Assembly: GCA_963383645.1 (NCBI GenBank)
Contig: OY726560.1
Coordinates: 65,465,823-65,529,822 of the forward strand
Length of the DNA stretch: 64,000 bases
Direction of reading: 5' to 3'
Source of the DNA: Muscardinus avellanarius
Lineage: Eukaryota; Chordata; Mammalia; Rodentia; Gliridae
Shown: positions 20,131 through 32,480 of the stretch, in pieces
Position numbering within the stretch: the stretch's first letter is position 1
How the letters are laid out: the number at the start of each line of letters is the position of its first letter
The notes under the pieces: model-generated
The model's database searches: none
What the model was told of the DNA's origin: nothing
What the model saw: only the letters and a program-made list of their open reading frames with translations
Program-made: the position numbers and the translations under genes

Positions 20131-22164
20131 AAACACACCAACAAAAAATAAAAACTTGGCTTTGGCATGTTCCACTGAAGGATCCTCTGAGTAGTCTGGA
20201 GCACAGGTGGTGGTAACATGAACAATTTCAACATATTCTTGACTCTTGGTGTACCCAGGTCAAGAAGACTGAAAAACAGCTAACCCAAACACCTGGAAGT
20301 CTAGCTCCTTGCCTTCTTGACTTTTCTTGATTCTGAACTATCCCACTCTGAGCCAAAGAGTCCTGAGAGAAGCCAAGTGTGTTCAGCATAACAAAGCCAC
20401 TAGCTTTTAGTAAGTCTACCCACAATCTTTCTCTGCTTTACTCCTGTCCAGCTTTGGGAAACATAATCAAATACATTATGTGAGCCTTTTACACAAGGTT
20501 TCATCAGATCAAATATCTCTAGATAATGTAATATTTTCCAGTTTTCTAGATAGAGGCCAACATAAACCCTTTTCTTCTAGATCTAACTGGAACTGAAACT
20601 TTGTTTGTGGAAAGAGTATTGCGTAACTATCAGATAATTTTTTTCCCACAGGCTTGCTACCTAATCCAAGTTCTGTACAAAAAAAAAAAAAAAAAGGCCA
20701 ATATCAATTTTGATTTGGGAAGTAGCTGAACTAGAGAATAAATACATATGAAATATTACTGGAGGATAGACTTCTAGGAAAGACAATGTTGCTAAGAAGC
20801 CATTTCCTTTTTTCATTTTAAGAGCTATTTAAAGAGCCCTTTAAAAGTTAAGTCAAGTATAGTACTATTCAGCAACTTGGCTCATGTCTCTATTTCAACA
20901 GGACACAAAGGAGGCCTCTGATGAGCCTTTTCCAGTTTTCTTAATATAAAACCAGTTAATGATACAAATTTGCCCTTAGAATTCTCAGGAAGCATAACTA
21001 ATAACATTCCTGGTAAGTACTACATGAATATAAAAGATAAATATGCTGAGCACGAACACCCGAAAACAATAGAAAATTATTTCATTATCATCAAAAATGT
21101 TGTGTTCTTGGTTTTGTTTTGCTTTGTTTTTATTATTGTGTTTGAAATGTGAAGTTCTAAAAGGTAACTTGGTTTTACAAAAAAAAATACTAGAAATAGT
21201 ATATTTTATAGAAGACACTTTCAGTGAATTTTAACTTTCAATTTTTTTTTAACTTTTATAGATTTCAAAGCCCTCCATTCAAACAGACTTTTTCTATTTG
21301 TCTTCACCACTTAGAGAATGTAAAGTTCAACGATATTAACACCTTTCTAAAGGTTCAAATCAAACATCTTCATAGCCAAGCCTCTGCCTGAAAAGAGAAC
21401 CACAAAGCTCATAAGATTGCACGTATCTCAGATGGCTTTTTATCCCTTCTGGATATGGGAGGGTAGAGAGGGAAATTTCACAAGGAAAGTTTCCCTGGAG
21501 TAATTAAATTTTGGACTTTGACTCTAAAATAAACCAAAAATAACAGAGATACAATTGGTATTTTGAAATTAAAAATGCTCTATCGTTCAAAACGTTCCAA
21601 AATATTAGCTGAGAGGAAACAGCAATAAATAAAACAAAAATTTTTGGAACTCCTGCTCTAGCTTTCCCATAACACTCCGTTTTCTTCCCCCTCTCACCTC
21701 CTAAGGGACTTTTGCCTCTTGCTCTTCTCAATCCCAAATGGCCTTTCCTGACCTTAAAGGATCTGCTAACTTCAGCAGTACCAGGATCAGAAACTACTCC
21801 CAAACTCCAAGAATGGAATTGGTATCTTAATGGATGAATCATTATAAAGTTATCAAAATACTGGAAAATATAGCTCAGAGAAAATTGCAGCAAATGACTT
21901 CATTTTTGTATAGTGTTCATTACATTTGTACCTCATCTATGCAAGCAATACCTCATTAATTACTCCCAGGACTTCTACAGGATACTGTCCAAAGGCATAT
22001 ACTCTGTGCCTTTTCTCAGCCCACCCAGAAATATCTGAAACACAGGACAGCATTTAATAAAAAAAATTACATGAAAAGTTTTAGTTAAGAGAAAACTCAC
22101 ACAATGTAGATGTCATATGAATAAGTAATGTGCCAATAGCCTGTATCAGTATAGTTTTACTATA
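20131..22164. other. No recognised feature; source of the SINE insert
   Basis: Unique AT-rich DNA. Positions 21319-21356 are the reverse complement, with one mismatch, of 38 bases found inside the SINE at 22165-22420. A 17-base A run sits at about 20,680. No gene is visible. Confidence 0.5.
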
Positions 22165-22425
22165 TTGGTGGGCGTAGTGGCGTACACTTGAACCTTTAGA
22201 AAGGTGTTAATATCATTGAACTTTACAGCAATCTGGAGGCTGAGACAGGAGAATCCCAGTTCGCAAATAACCTCAGCTACTTAGTGAGGCTCTTTGCAAC
22301 TCAATGAGACACTGTTAGACCCTGTTTCAAAATAAAGAATAAAAATAGGGTTGGGGCTGTAGCCCACTGATAGAATATTCCTGGGTTCCATCCCTTGTAC
22401 CGCAAAATAAAATAAAATAAAAGTT
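22165..22425 (+). mobile_element. B1-dID SINE carrying a 38-nt foreign insert
   Basis: The head 'ggtgggcgtagtggcgtac' and the tail parts are ordinary. After 'acttg' the usual 'taatccca' is replaced by 38 bases (22190-22227) that match 21319-21356 in inverted orientation. The SINE then resumes at 'gcaatctggaggctgag'. The ID half is 'ttggggctgtagcccact' to 'cccttgtaccgc'. Confidence 0.92.
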
Positions 22426-22451
22426 TATTATAGCCTCAATAAATTGCAGAT

Positions 22452-22915
22452 AATTTCTTTTTTTCTTTTTTTTTTTTTTGGCAGGTCTGGGGATGGAACC
22501 CAGGGGCATTAAACATCCGAGCTACACCTTCTGCCCTATTTTTTATTCTTTATTTAAAAAAAAAAAGAAAAACAAAGAACAGTTTCTCACGCTGGGTGTG
22601 GTGGCTCATGCTTGTAATACCCGCGCTTGGGAGGCAGAGACAGGAGGATCGAGCGGGTTGGAAGCCAGACTCACTGGCTTAAGAGACCCTGTTTCCAAAA
22701 AAAAAAATATAAAAAATGAGTGTCTGGGAGTGTAGCCCGGAGGTAGAAGGGTTTCCAGGAACCCCAGTACCACCAAAACAAAACAAAACAAACATGTCTT
22801 ACTAAGTTACGGAGTGCCTCACTAAGTAGCTGAGAATGTCAGCGAACTGCGAGCCTCCAGTCTCAGCCTCCCAAATGCTGGGATACAAGCATGTGCCACC
22901 ATACCTGGTGAAATA
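22452..22915 (-). mobile_element. B1-dID SINE split by a nested SINE
   Basis: The ID half of the outer minus-strand SINE is at 22465-22555 ('gtctggggatggaaccc') and its B1 half at about 22793-22915 ('ttactaagttacggagtg' to 'ccaccatacctggtg'). A plus-strand young SINE (22590-22785) sits in the linker. Confidence 0.9.
22590..22785 (+). mobile_element. Young B1-dID SINE nested in another SINE
   Basis: Same subfamily as the copies at 2.5 and 39.5 kb: 'acccgcgcttgggaggc', 'ggatcgagcgggttggaag', 'gtagcccggaggtagaag' and 'tttccaggaaccccagtac', then an AAAAC-rich tail. Confidence 0.93.
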
Positions 22916-25539
22916 ATTTCTCTTATATAATAACTGTGAAGGTGGGTAGATGCTGGTGTTCATTCAGTAGCTCCACAGTCTTGGGAACAGGAACTCTAAA
23001 GTTCTGTTGGCCTTCCATGCTTTTATAATAGGGTTGCCTGAAGCTTCTGGAAACACCTCCCCATTTAAGGCAGAAGTAGGAGAAAAAGGGGGAAAGGGCA
23101 GAGCTATCTGTCCTTTTCATTAGGAAAGCTAAGTTTTTTCCAGAGTCTCACCCTTAAGCCCCCTCCAGAAGACTTCTGATTGTATTTCTTATCTGCCTCC
23201 TATGGCAAGGAAGATTATGAAAGCAAACATTTAGCTTTCCCAGCTGCTGTAGTAGAAGCCTGCCACTGGGAGTGGGCATTACATTATACCGCTCATGATC
23301 TACTCATATATAAACCCTGAGACAGAAGGCCACTTGGGTTTGTGTTACCCTTTCACCACGGTTGAGCTCACTGCTAAGAATTCCTTTTCTTCTCAAGGTA
23401 GGTTGAGATCTTGGACAACATCAGTTTCTATATTTGGCTTTCCAGTGTCTGGAATCCCACTCTGTGCACTAAATTTTGAGAGCAACATAGAATTTTTGTC
23501 ATTTCTCTTATCCTTAGCACTTGACTATGTCTTTGATTGTTTGTTTCTTGTCCTCATAAGATGCAATCCCCTATGAAGCTAAAACCCATGTTGTCTTTTC
23601 CAAACCTGAGGTAGATATGTCACTAGAACATCTACAAAAGTGCATGAGTCCCACTGCCTGTTGTAATTGGGGTCATCTTCTGCTTCAACTTCTCTCCTTT
23701 TCTGTCTTTGCCAGGGCATCCCCGCCCATTAGTACCACCAAGAGCATATGGCGTGAAAGACTTGGCAACAGGTTTCATGAAGGCTATTAATAAATGTGGA
23801 ATATTATCAAATGCATGATATGGAAGAAAGGGAAAAAAACTAGTTCATCTCCACAACAGGCTAAATAATTTATTAACTGGAATTCTTGATGCATCTCATT
23901 AGCTGATTGGTTTACCTGTAGATTATTTTGTCCACTTTCTAGAAGTCAAACACAGCCTCCAGTTCTAGATGCCTCTTGAGTAGTCTTAAGAATCATTCTC
24001 TCCAATGGTTTGAGAATGCATTCAACTGGTTATCAGCAGGTTGGGAATTTTTCATACGCAGTAAGAAACTAAAATAGCACAGCAAATATCATAGTCTTGA
24101 ATCTATTGCAGAAGAAAAATAACACAAAGGAAACAGTTTGGTCAACAACAAAAATTATCACCTAGGGTTTCTTCGACGAGGGAACAGGTAACATGGCTAA
24201 TCCACATTCAAAGAGTAACCCTAAAGTCACTGAAGATTGGGTGTGTCCTCTAGACTAATGAATAATGTATTTGCAGAGTTACCTGTCAAAGCAAGGATGT
24301 GGACAGAACATCTTTTATTTCTCCATATATGCAGCAAGTGACGGAAGAGTAAAAGGGACATGGTTGCATAAGCTGACACTTGAGTAGTGGAGGCAGAATA
24401 AACTCAATCTTTTCTGCTATTTTTATTTCCTTAATTTATTCACATATATACGGAAGCAGTTTCTTGATGGGTTGTACTCAATAGTGGCAAAATTTTGAAA
24501 ACATAATTTTTATATCATTGTCATCATTCTACACATTTTCTAATACATGCTGCCCTCGGTTACATTTCTGTTTACCAAATATCTTTATGTTTTAAGATAT
24601 AGAGAAGAAAGAGATTCCAGAAAAAGGGCCAAACCCTATGTGGCCACAGTAATGTGGCACTGGGGCTTGGGTGAATGTCCAAAATTCCAGCTTTTTCTCA
24701 CAGGAGATGCTGTAAGGGTTTTCATACATCTTGTCACTAGGGACCTCCTACCTGCAGTTCCCAGTTAATGATAAATCCACTTTGGATCCGTCCATTACAA
24801 CTAGGTAATTTTAGGGTTTTTTTTTTAATATCAACCTGGAACTTACTATTTTTAGTGGTATTGGGAAGAGTCACTGTACAAAAATATTTCCTTTGCCCAG
24901 CTTTCCTCATAGGTGAATCTCCATCATGAGATATATCTGTAAGTTCCTCCTGGCTGCACTGAGCATTCTGGTGAATACTCCTAGGAGGGATGACAGTCAG
25001 TTACTAGCAGCATTCAGGTTCTCTTTCTCTGAGCCTTGTCATCTAAAGCATAGAGACTGGCTCAAGATAGGCTGATGGGAGGGCTGGGTGAATTGTGGCC
25101 AATCTCCTCGTGCCTTCAGACATCCGCTTTGCCAGCCCAGTTGCCTTCAGAATGAACCCTCAGGCTTCAGCCAGGTTGAGCAGGTCTCTACCTGCTCCAC
25201 AGAGTCATCAGTCCTAACCTCAGTGGATCCACAAAGACACTCACTGTCAAGGTTCTGTGGGACTTTGGGTAAATGATTCATGTGAGTATTTTGCAAAATC
25301 GCAAGCTTTTTTTTTTTTGTAAATGTCAGGTATGTATCTGGCATCTGGCATGGTGGTGGGTAAATGAATGAATTATAAATTAATGTCATTTCTTGAATCT
25401 CAATCTGTATTAGATCTAAGAATGACTGTAAACTACAATTGTTTTTTTTTTCTAGCCTTTTGACTCACATTTAAATAATGTTATTACTTTAAACACAAAT
25501 GAGAAAATGCAAAATAACTGTATTGAAATCATACTTCTA
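22916..25539. other. No recognised feature
   Basis: About 2.6 kb of unique DNA. The stretch near 23,505-23,610 vaguely recalls the tail of an L2/MIR3-class repeat but is too weak to call. I see no coding exon. Confidence 0.5.
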
Positions 25540-25712
25540 TGTGTTGGGGGGTACTGGGACATTCTACCTCTGAGCTAAACACCAGCCCCATTTTATTTTT
25601 AACTTTTGAAACAGGATCTCACTAAACTACTGTACAGTGGCCTCAAACCTATAGTTCTCCAGGCTCACCCTTACAAGCACTGGAATTACAGGTGTGTACA
25701 CACCATCTTGAA
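25540..25712 (-). mobile_element. Diverged B1-dID SINE
   Basis: On the plus strand: 'ggggtactgggacattctac', 'ttgaaacaggatctcact' and 'ttacaggtgtgtacacacc'. It is shortened in both halves. Confidence 0.75.
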
Positions 25713-25786
25713 ACCATAAATTTTAAGAACTAAAAATCATCCGATGAAAAATGCATTTGTATTCAATGATTAATTTTTGTTTTGAT

Positions 25787-25846
25787 TTGTTTATAGTGCT
25801 TGGAATCAAATCAACAGAGTCATACACACTAAGCAAGTACTTTTTC
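25787..25846 (-). mobile_element. ID-element remnant
   Basis: The plus strand 'agtgcttggaatcaaatc' followed by 'acactaagcaagtact' looks like the complement of an ID B box and anticodon arm. The other end is lost in a T/C-rich tract. Confidence 0.5.
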
Positions 25847-25849
25847 TTT

Positions 25850-27535
25850 TCTTTTTTAAATAAGAGCACGGCAGCCTGGGAGTAAAGTGACAAAAGAAAC
25901 TGTAGGTTGCGTGAACTTGTGGATCAGGATGAAGCCTTGTGGCTTGAGAAGCCTCTCAACCACCTTGCAGCATGAGTTGTATTTTCAGTTGCCCAACTGC
26001 CAACAGGGCAGCACCAAGAATTGCCTGTGCTAACTGCTCCCAGTGTGACTCTCCCTGCTTCTTGGGTCCCATGTGCTGCTCTGCGAAATGAAATGGTGCT
26101 ACTAAAATACCATACACATCATTCCCCAAGCAGCAGAAAGACCCATCTAATGTTAAATACGCCTCTCTTTTTTAGCTGGATCCAGGAACCTTTGCCCAAA
26201 TGGCCCTTCTACAGCTCCTATGGGAAGCCCCATAGGAAAGCCCAGTGATGCCCTCCCAGTCCTTTTTCAGCCTCCCCTCCCCAACCAGATTTGTGTGAAC
26301 AGTGCTCCATGTTGGCAAGTAGCCAAAGAATTTGCCATAAATAAATTTGCTGCCTGTCTACAAAAAGATAACTTAACTGCGTCCTTGGCCTTGCTAATCT
26401 GCCTGAGAGCTGGGAATAGCTGAGGGCTGTGGATACTGCAAACCTCTGAAGGATTGTGTGCATGGAAATCGAGAAATCCTACACTCCTGAATCTTCTACA
26501 TGCCAGTTAGAGGCGCAAGTCATAGAATGAAAGTTGCTTTGCCTCCTTAGACCCTAATTTCCCACTAGTGAGTGACACACACACCAGAAATTTATCTCAA
26601 GGATGGAGAATTAAGAATGAAAGAAACAAATGATTTTAATCTCTTCTTATCATTTGTCACTAAAGACAGTGGGGGAAGTGAAGGAATCAGTGTTGCCCAA
26701 GTGTAAATAGAAATGGTAGGAAGACAACACCAGGACTTCTTCAATATGTTGTCGACTTGAGCTGCAACAGCCACAAACCACATATTTCATCTACAGGTGG
26801 GTGTTGCTAAAATTTCTATTGATCTGGATTAAAATGGAAAGCAATCTATCTCTAGGTTTGTCCTTTTCACAATTGATTGCTGATCTAGACAATTTAAGAC
26901 CCCTAAACATTCATTCAGGCCTGAGCTTCTGATTCCATAGCCCTTTTAGTATACTCGTTTAACATGAACCAATGTTTGCTCTAAAAAATAAGTTCATTTT
27001 CTAAAATGCCCCCAAAGTTAAAACTTCTGAATTCTTATGAAAGTTCTTCATATTTTCATTGATAGACCAATGTGTACTCTAATTTGAATTGTCTATGGTG
27101 AGCTTAACAAGTGGGTCCCCGTTCAATATTTTAAAATTTAGAACATGAAATATAATAAAACAAGGAAAATAGAAGAAGGACAAACCTGAGTGAAGCTGGA
27201 AAGTGTGGGACAAGTGTTACTGTTGCTGAGGGGGAAACCTTCACAGCTGACTTCAAATGAGTTGGGTCTGTGTAACAGAGACGAGGGCAGCCTGCACCAG
27301 TGCTCATCAAAGGACAGGACCAGTGTTAACTGCTATTTGTCTGATAATAACCCTCTAGTGACTCAAGAAATTAAGACCAAAAGATATAAGTAAGGTTGCT
27401 TTTTTGTTTTTTAATAAAATGAAATGGAGTGGAATGGAATAGACTAGAAAATATAAAAAGATATCCTTGGTAATCAAATAATTGCTTCGTGAAAACTTTG
27501 TAAAAGCTTATTTATAGGTTACTGAGGTCATGGTC
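25850..27535. other. No recognised feature
   Basis: Unique DNA with a GC-richer portion (about 25,860-26,480). Its short frames on both strands match no family I know, and no intron-exon pattern is evident. Confidence 0.5.
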
Positions 27536-27536
27536 A

Positions 27537-27778
27537 TAAAAGCTCATAAAATTGTGGGGCATGGTGGTGCAGGCTTGTAATCCCAACGCTTGAGAGGCTG
27601 AGACAGGGGAATCACACAGGTTCGAAGCCAGCTTCAGCTACTTAGTGAGGCTCTCAGCAACTTAGTGAGGCCCTGTTTCCAAATAATGTATAAAAATAGG
27701 TCTGGGAGTATAGCCTGAAGGTAGAAAAGCTCCTGGGTTCCACCCCCAGTTCCACACACACACAAAAGCTTATAAAAT
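27537..27778 (+). mobile_element. B1-dID SINE, intermediate subfamily, with TSD
   Basis: Flanking repeats 'aaaagctcataaaat' and 'aaaagcttataaaat' (one mismatch) bracket the element. The ID half begins 'taggtctgggagtatagcc', intermediate between the old and the GC-rich young form. Confidence 0.92.
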
Positions 27779-27986
27779 AATCTTCTCTAGAAACTCATAA
27801 GTAAGTATTCATGTTTGGAATTGAAAGTCAGTATTTCTAAATTACTTCACATTCTGTACATTTGCATCCTCTAAGAATAAGCACTGAAATATATTTTATT
27901 AGTAGTAGTATGAATAAAATATCTGTGAAGCTTGTGAATGAATACTACATAGCAATAACCATAAAAACCTATAGATTAAGCACCAA

Positions 27987-28218
27987 CATGATTAAATCTT
28001 TTTTGTGTGGTACTAGGGATGGAACTGAGGGGCATTCCACCTCCAAGCTACATTCCCAGCCTTACTTCTTATCCTTTATTTTGAAACATGGTCTTACTAA
28101 GTTGTAGAGGGCCTCACTAAGTAGCTGAAGCTAGTAGCAAACCTGGGATCCTCCTGTCTCAGGCTTCCAAGTACTGGGATTATAAGTGTGTGCCACCATG
28201 CCCAGTTGATTAAATCTT
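27987..28218 (-). mobile_element. B1-dID SINE with TSD
   Basis: The repeat 'tgattaaatctt' occurs on both sides. On the plus strand the SINE has 'ggtactagggatggaactg' and 'gccaccatgcccag'. Confidence 0.92.
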
Positions 28219-28242
28219 AAATATAACATTAATAAATAATTA

Positions 28243-28498
28243 AAGCCAGGTGTGGAGGCTCAAGCTTGTAATCCCAGCATTCGGGAGACTGAGACAGGAG
28301 GATCGTGGTTCGCAGACAGCCTCAGCTACTTAGTAAGGCCCTCTGCAACTTAGTGAAACCCTGTTTCCAAATGAAGAATAAAAAATAGGGCAGGGGGTGT
28401 AGCTTGGAGGTTGAATGCCCCTGGTTTCCATCCCCAGACCTGCAAAAAATAAAAAAATAAAAAAATAAAAAAATTTAAAAAATTAAAAATCAAAGGAA
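28243..28498 (+). mobile_element. B1-dID SINE
   Basis: From 'aaagccaggtgtggaggc' through 'gtgaaaccctgtttcc' to 'agggcagggggtgtagc' and a long AAAAAT-rich tail. Confidence 0.92.
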
Positions 28499-29675
28499 CA
28501 TACACAATAGACACTTGAGCAGCATATAAATTTTAAATATTTATTGCATATATATATGTAATAAAATCCTAATGGAAATTACATGAATCACCTAATTTCA
28601 GGCTCACAGTTACCTTTAAGATAGAGGGAGAAGAAGAGATTTTAGAAGAAATGTAGACACTAAAAAGATACTGATAATATACTTTTTAAAATGGAATAGA
28701 GGGAATGTGGTCCTATTTCTTTTACTATTTACTAAAATATACACATGTTATTTATGTCCTTCTAGGAATTAAAAACATCATAATTTAAAAAACCTATGTT
28801 TTCATGATGTTTCCAGAATCAACCACAATCTTTTTGACTCATATTGTTCATCTCAACAATATAAAAAAATGATTCTTTAACAAAAAACCCAAGTACTGTC
28901 CATCACTCTGGGCCTCATTATAGATATACAATTACAATGCACCAATAAAAGTATAAAAATGAAAATACAGTTCTCTGTGCTCTAATAGCTGTATTTCAGA
29001 TGCTGCTTTTACCTTTCTTGCGCATTTATGATTTGTTACAGATTTTGAGGCTTCTAGAGCTGAGTGAAATACAATATTCAGTGAGGTCATGACATTACAT
29101 GTAGGAATCCATCCTCTGGCTTCAGTAGTTATAATAAACATGCTGAATTGTGTCTGTAACACATGAGGACATTCTTTACAAGTTTACTTTATGCTCCTTT
29201 CATTGACGCCGCTCCTTACCACCCGTAAGCACAGCATGTTGGGTAGGGCAGGGCTTCTGGGAAGACATGCGATCCCCCAACATAATCAAAATGTGGACAT
29301 CTGAACTTTTTTCTCTCAATATGGTTTGCAATTGGGTAAAATTAAATGTCTTTTTAGGAAAAAATAAAAATCATTTAAAACTGAGCATCTTCTTCTAAAG
29401 GACCTCATACTAATACATCTGATGGTGCCCTCTTCTCCTGCCCTATTATTCCTCCTTGACTGCCAGGACTGTCTTACAGGCAGACATAGGCACACTCATA
29501 CCAATCTAAGGTAATCAGATTGTATTAGGCCACAGAATCTATTTCATGCCTATTTATAGTGCTCATATATAAAGATCATGAAAATGCACAAAATATATTT
29601 AATAGATATTTAAGCTTATTTAGCTAACCATAAAAACAAAATTCAGCAACTACTCAGTTTGGATTTTAATTTGTC
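28499..29675. other. Mostly unrecognised; lone L1-type 3' tip
   Basis: Unique AT-rich DNA. At about 28,910-28,955 there is a short tail 'acaattacaatgcaccaa' followed by 'taaaa', resembling the L1/composite 3' ends elsewhere in the window. No coding evidence. Confidence 0.45.
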
Positions 29676-29679
29676 TAAA

Positions 29680-29681
29680 TG

Positions 29682-29714
<33 letters not shown>
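29680..29714 (+). repeat. (GT)n microsatellite
   Basis: About 16 GT units directly at the tail end of the minus-strand SINE that follows. Confidence 0.96.
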
Positions 29715-29715
<1 letters not shown>

Positions 29716-29928
29716 CACTTGGGATTGTACCCAGGGACATTCTATGTCTGAGCTATACACAAGCCTGTTTATTCATTTATTTATTTAATTCATTTGTTTT
29801 GAAACAAGAGCTTGCTAGGTTGCTGAGAGCCTCACTACATTGCCAAGGCAGTTCTCAAACCTGCAATCCTCCTGTCTCAGCCTCCAAAGCACTGGGATTC
29901 CAGGCCTGTACCACCATGCCAGATCTAT
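29714..29928 (-). mobile_element. B1-dID SINE
   Basis: 'cacttgggattgtaccc', a TTTA linker, 'ttttgaaacaagagcttgc' and 'taccaccatgccagatc' on the plus strand. Old copy. Confidence 0.88.
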
Positions 29929-29929
29929 T

Positions 29930-30152
29930 TTTTTGTTGTGTTGTGTTGTGTTGTGTTGTGATACCAGAGATTGTATCCGAGGGCATTCTGAACTACACCC
30001 CTAGCCTTATTTTTTATTTTTATTTTGAAACAGGGTCTTGCTAGGTTGATGAGTGTCTTACTATTTGTCAAAGTTATCTTTGAAAATGAGCTCCGTCAGT
30101 CTCCGCCCCTCAAGTACTAGGACTACAGGCTTGCGCCACCATGCTTGGCTGC
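29930..30152 (-). mobile_element. B1-dID SINE with (TTGTG)n tail
   Basis: Its A-rich tail has turned into five repeats of GTTGT on the plus strand. The B1 half carries a local rearrangement ('gtcaaagttatctttgaaaa') and ends with 'cgccaccatgcttggct'. Confidence 0.87.
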
Positions 30153-30225
30153 ATTCAAGTTCTGTATTCTCTCCATCTCCACCCAAAAAAGTGTAATGGT
30201 TCTTTCTCTGAATCCACAATCCAAT

Positions 30226-30300
30226 TACCTTTTCCTTCCTTCCTTCCTTCCTTCCTTCCTTCCTTCCTTCCTTCCTTCGTCCTTTCTTTCTTTCTTTCTT
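30226..30300 (+). repeat. (CCTT)n/(CTTT)n microsatellite
   Basis: About twelve TTCC units, then four CTTT units, at the tail of the SINE that follows. Confidence 0.96.
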
Positions 30301-30505
30301 TTTTTGCGGTACTGAAGCTGGAACCCAGGGGCATTCTACTTTGAAACTATACCCCCAGACCTATTTTTTATTCTTTATTTTGAAACAGGGTCTCACTGAG
30401 TTGCAAAGGGCCTCACTAAGTAGCTGAGGCTGGCTGCGAATTGCGATCCTCCTGTCTCCGACTCCCAAATCCTGGGATTACAAGTGTGCGCCACCACACC
30501 AGGCT
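30300..30505 (-). mobile_element. B1-dID SINE
   Basis: Well preserved: 'gcggtactgaagctggaac', 'ttgaaacagggtctcactg' and 'gtgcgccaccacaccaggct' on the plus strand. It is third in a row of same-orientation SINEs from 29.7 kb. Confidence 0.93.
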
Positions 30506-31136
30506 AACCTTTTATTTTAAACTTAGTTCCATTCCATAGTATTTCACAATTCTATATGTTTATTGCAATACACAATTAAATACAGGTTAAATATTACAGT
30601 ATGAATAATTATAGTGACTAAAGTAATTTAAACTGAAAAAAAGAAAACTATCATTCAGGATACTATGCTGTAAGCAACAGACACCTGGCTACACAAAGCA
30701 TTTATGAGACACATTCTGAAGGTCTCCTAGAAGGGTGTTTGGAGAACCAAGCTTGAGATAAAAAGAAACCTTGAGAGCTAAAGGAAGAGGGCCCTAGAAG
30801 AAAGAATGATCAGAACACAACCCCACAATAAAAGGCCTTCAGCCTTCCCTCAGAAATATTCCTTAGATAATTATGAAGTTATAGTTATTATCATTATAAA
30901 ACTCAAATACTGATTTTGTTGACATCTAATTTTATTTACATAAATACTCTAAATACTAAAGCAAATTATGCAGATTGTTGTACTTGAGTAGACAGGGATC
31001 ATCTATTCCTATGAAGAGTAGGTCAGAACAGAAACCTGACTCCCCTCTTCCATTTGAGCCAGTTCCTCACGCATAGCTTCATCACTGTACTTGAAGATAT
31101 TTTCAGATTATCAGCCACATCTATATTTAAAAGAAA
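30506..31136. other. No recognised feature
   Basis: Unique AT-rich sequence without open frames of note. Confidence 0.5.
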
Positions 31137-31137
31137 T

Positions 31138-31358
31138 TAGGAGCCAGGTGTGGTGCCACAAACTTGTAATCCCAGCATTTGAGAGACTGAGACCGGAGGA
31201 CCACGGTTCATGGACAGCCTCAGCTACTTAGTGAGGCCCTCTGCAATTCAGTGAGACCCTGTTTCAGATAAAGAATAAAAAATAGGGCTGGGGGTGTAGC
31301 TTGGAGGTAGAATGCCCCTGGGTTCTATTTCTAGTACAGCAAAAAAAAAAAAAAGTAA
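31138..31358 (+). mobile_element. B1-dID SINE
   Basis: From 'ggagccaggtgtggtgcc' to 'tctagtacagc' plus an A run. Full length, with 'gctgggggtgtagcttgg' opening its ID half. Confidence 0.93.
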
Positions 31359-31359
31359 T

Positions 31360-32480
31360 TATGAAAGCATTCCTGGACTCAAAATAATGTTTGATTATCT
31401 GATGTTTATATTATTAAACATTTATAGATTATCTTCAGTTGGTAGCTGCCTTTAAGATAGGACTCTTCTATTCTGGATCTGATACTTTATGGTTTTGTTT
31501 TTATTTTTCTATGCCACACCTTCTAATGTATGCAGATATAAAGATGTTTAACAAATTGTCTCTAAATGTTTTGTCCTGATCCTTTGTTTGCAACGACAAA
31601 TATGGATGGGTGACATGTTGCTTACAAATAAACAAATATGTCAAGTTAAAAGGAACTTGCAGTACAAGGGGCAGGTTACAGGTCAACTCTATATCACATC
31701 CATTCCAAAACAAGGACTGTTCAGATAAAGTGATATGGCCCCATTTTTTTCCACTCTTCTCTGCTAAGTGCAAGTATAAACCTGGAAATGGTGCCAAAGA
31801 AAACAAAACAGAAGCTTTGAAAGATACTAATTCAAAGGGATGGTGGTTTAGAAACCAGGACCAGAGGAACAACATCATAGCTGAATATCTTGTATTCCCC
31901 ATCCAAAAGACGGGAACATCTCAAAACTCTGTATTTCCTGACCCACAATCTAAAAAGGAAGACAGCCCAGGTAAGGTGCTCATTTCTCCTTCAGAGTGGA
32001 GTACCTCTGAGGGCATCAGGTGAGCCAGACAGCGGAACTGATTGTGAACTCTATCCAAAGCAACCAGCGAGGACAAAATCTCCTTTTTGTTACCTAGTCT
32101 GAAATGACCCTTTTCCTCTGAAACGACAAGGAGTAAGCAGATCTATAAAGAAAGACTCAGATACAGCACACATCATGGGTCAGGAAGCCTCTTGGCCTGA
32201 GAATATCTTCCTGTTTCCAGAGATACCAGGACAGGTAGATGGAGCCAGCAAGAAGAACACAACCACAACAAATGCACAGTATGGGAGCCTCTAGTCTCTG
32301 CAGGCCCAAGGCTCACCTTCCACCTGCTATCCCTAGGGACAACTGGGAAGCTGGGGTGGGGGCGACCAGTAAGGACATTCCACAATGCCCTCTCCCATTG
32401 AGGGATACCTGAAGACCTTTCCTATGGAAACCACTTCCATTTCCATAAGTAGCACAGGCAGACACCAGTGGAAGGCCCTG
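31360..32480. other. No recognised feature
   Basis: It contains overlapping open frames of about 130 codons on opposite strands at 31501-32023, but neither has family resemblance, repeats or splice context. The 3' part may belong to the ancient L1 that follows; I cannot show it. Confidence 0.4.

Noticed and set aside
21504..21893. 129-codon minus-strand frame
   Set aside because: No recognisable family, low complexity at the C-terminus and no retrogene features such as poly(A) or TSD.
31501..32023. Overlapping frames of 133 and 137 codons on opposite strands
   Set aside because: No motif, no paralogue and no splice context. Such lengths are expected by chance in 64 kb.
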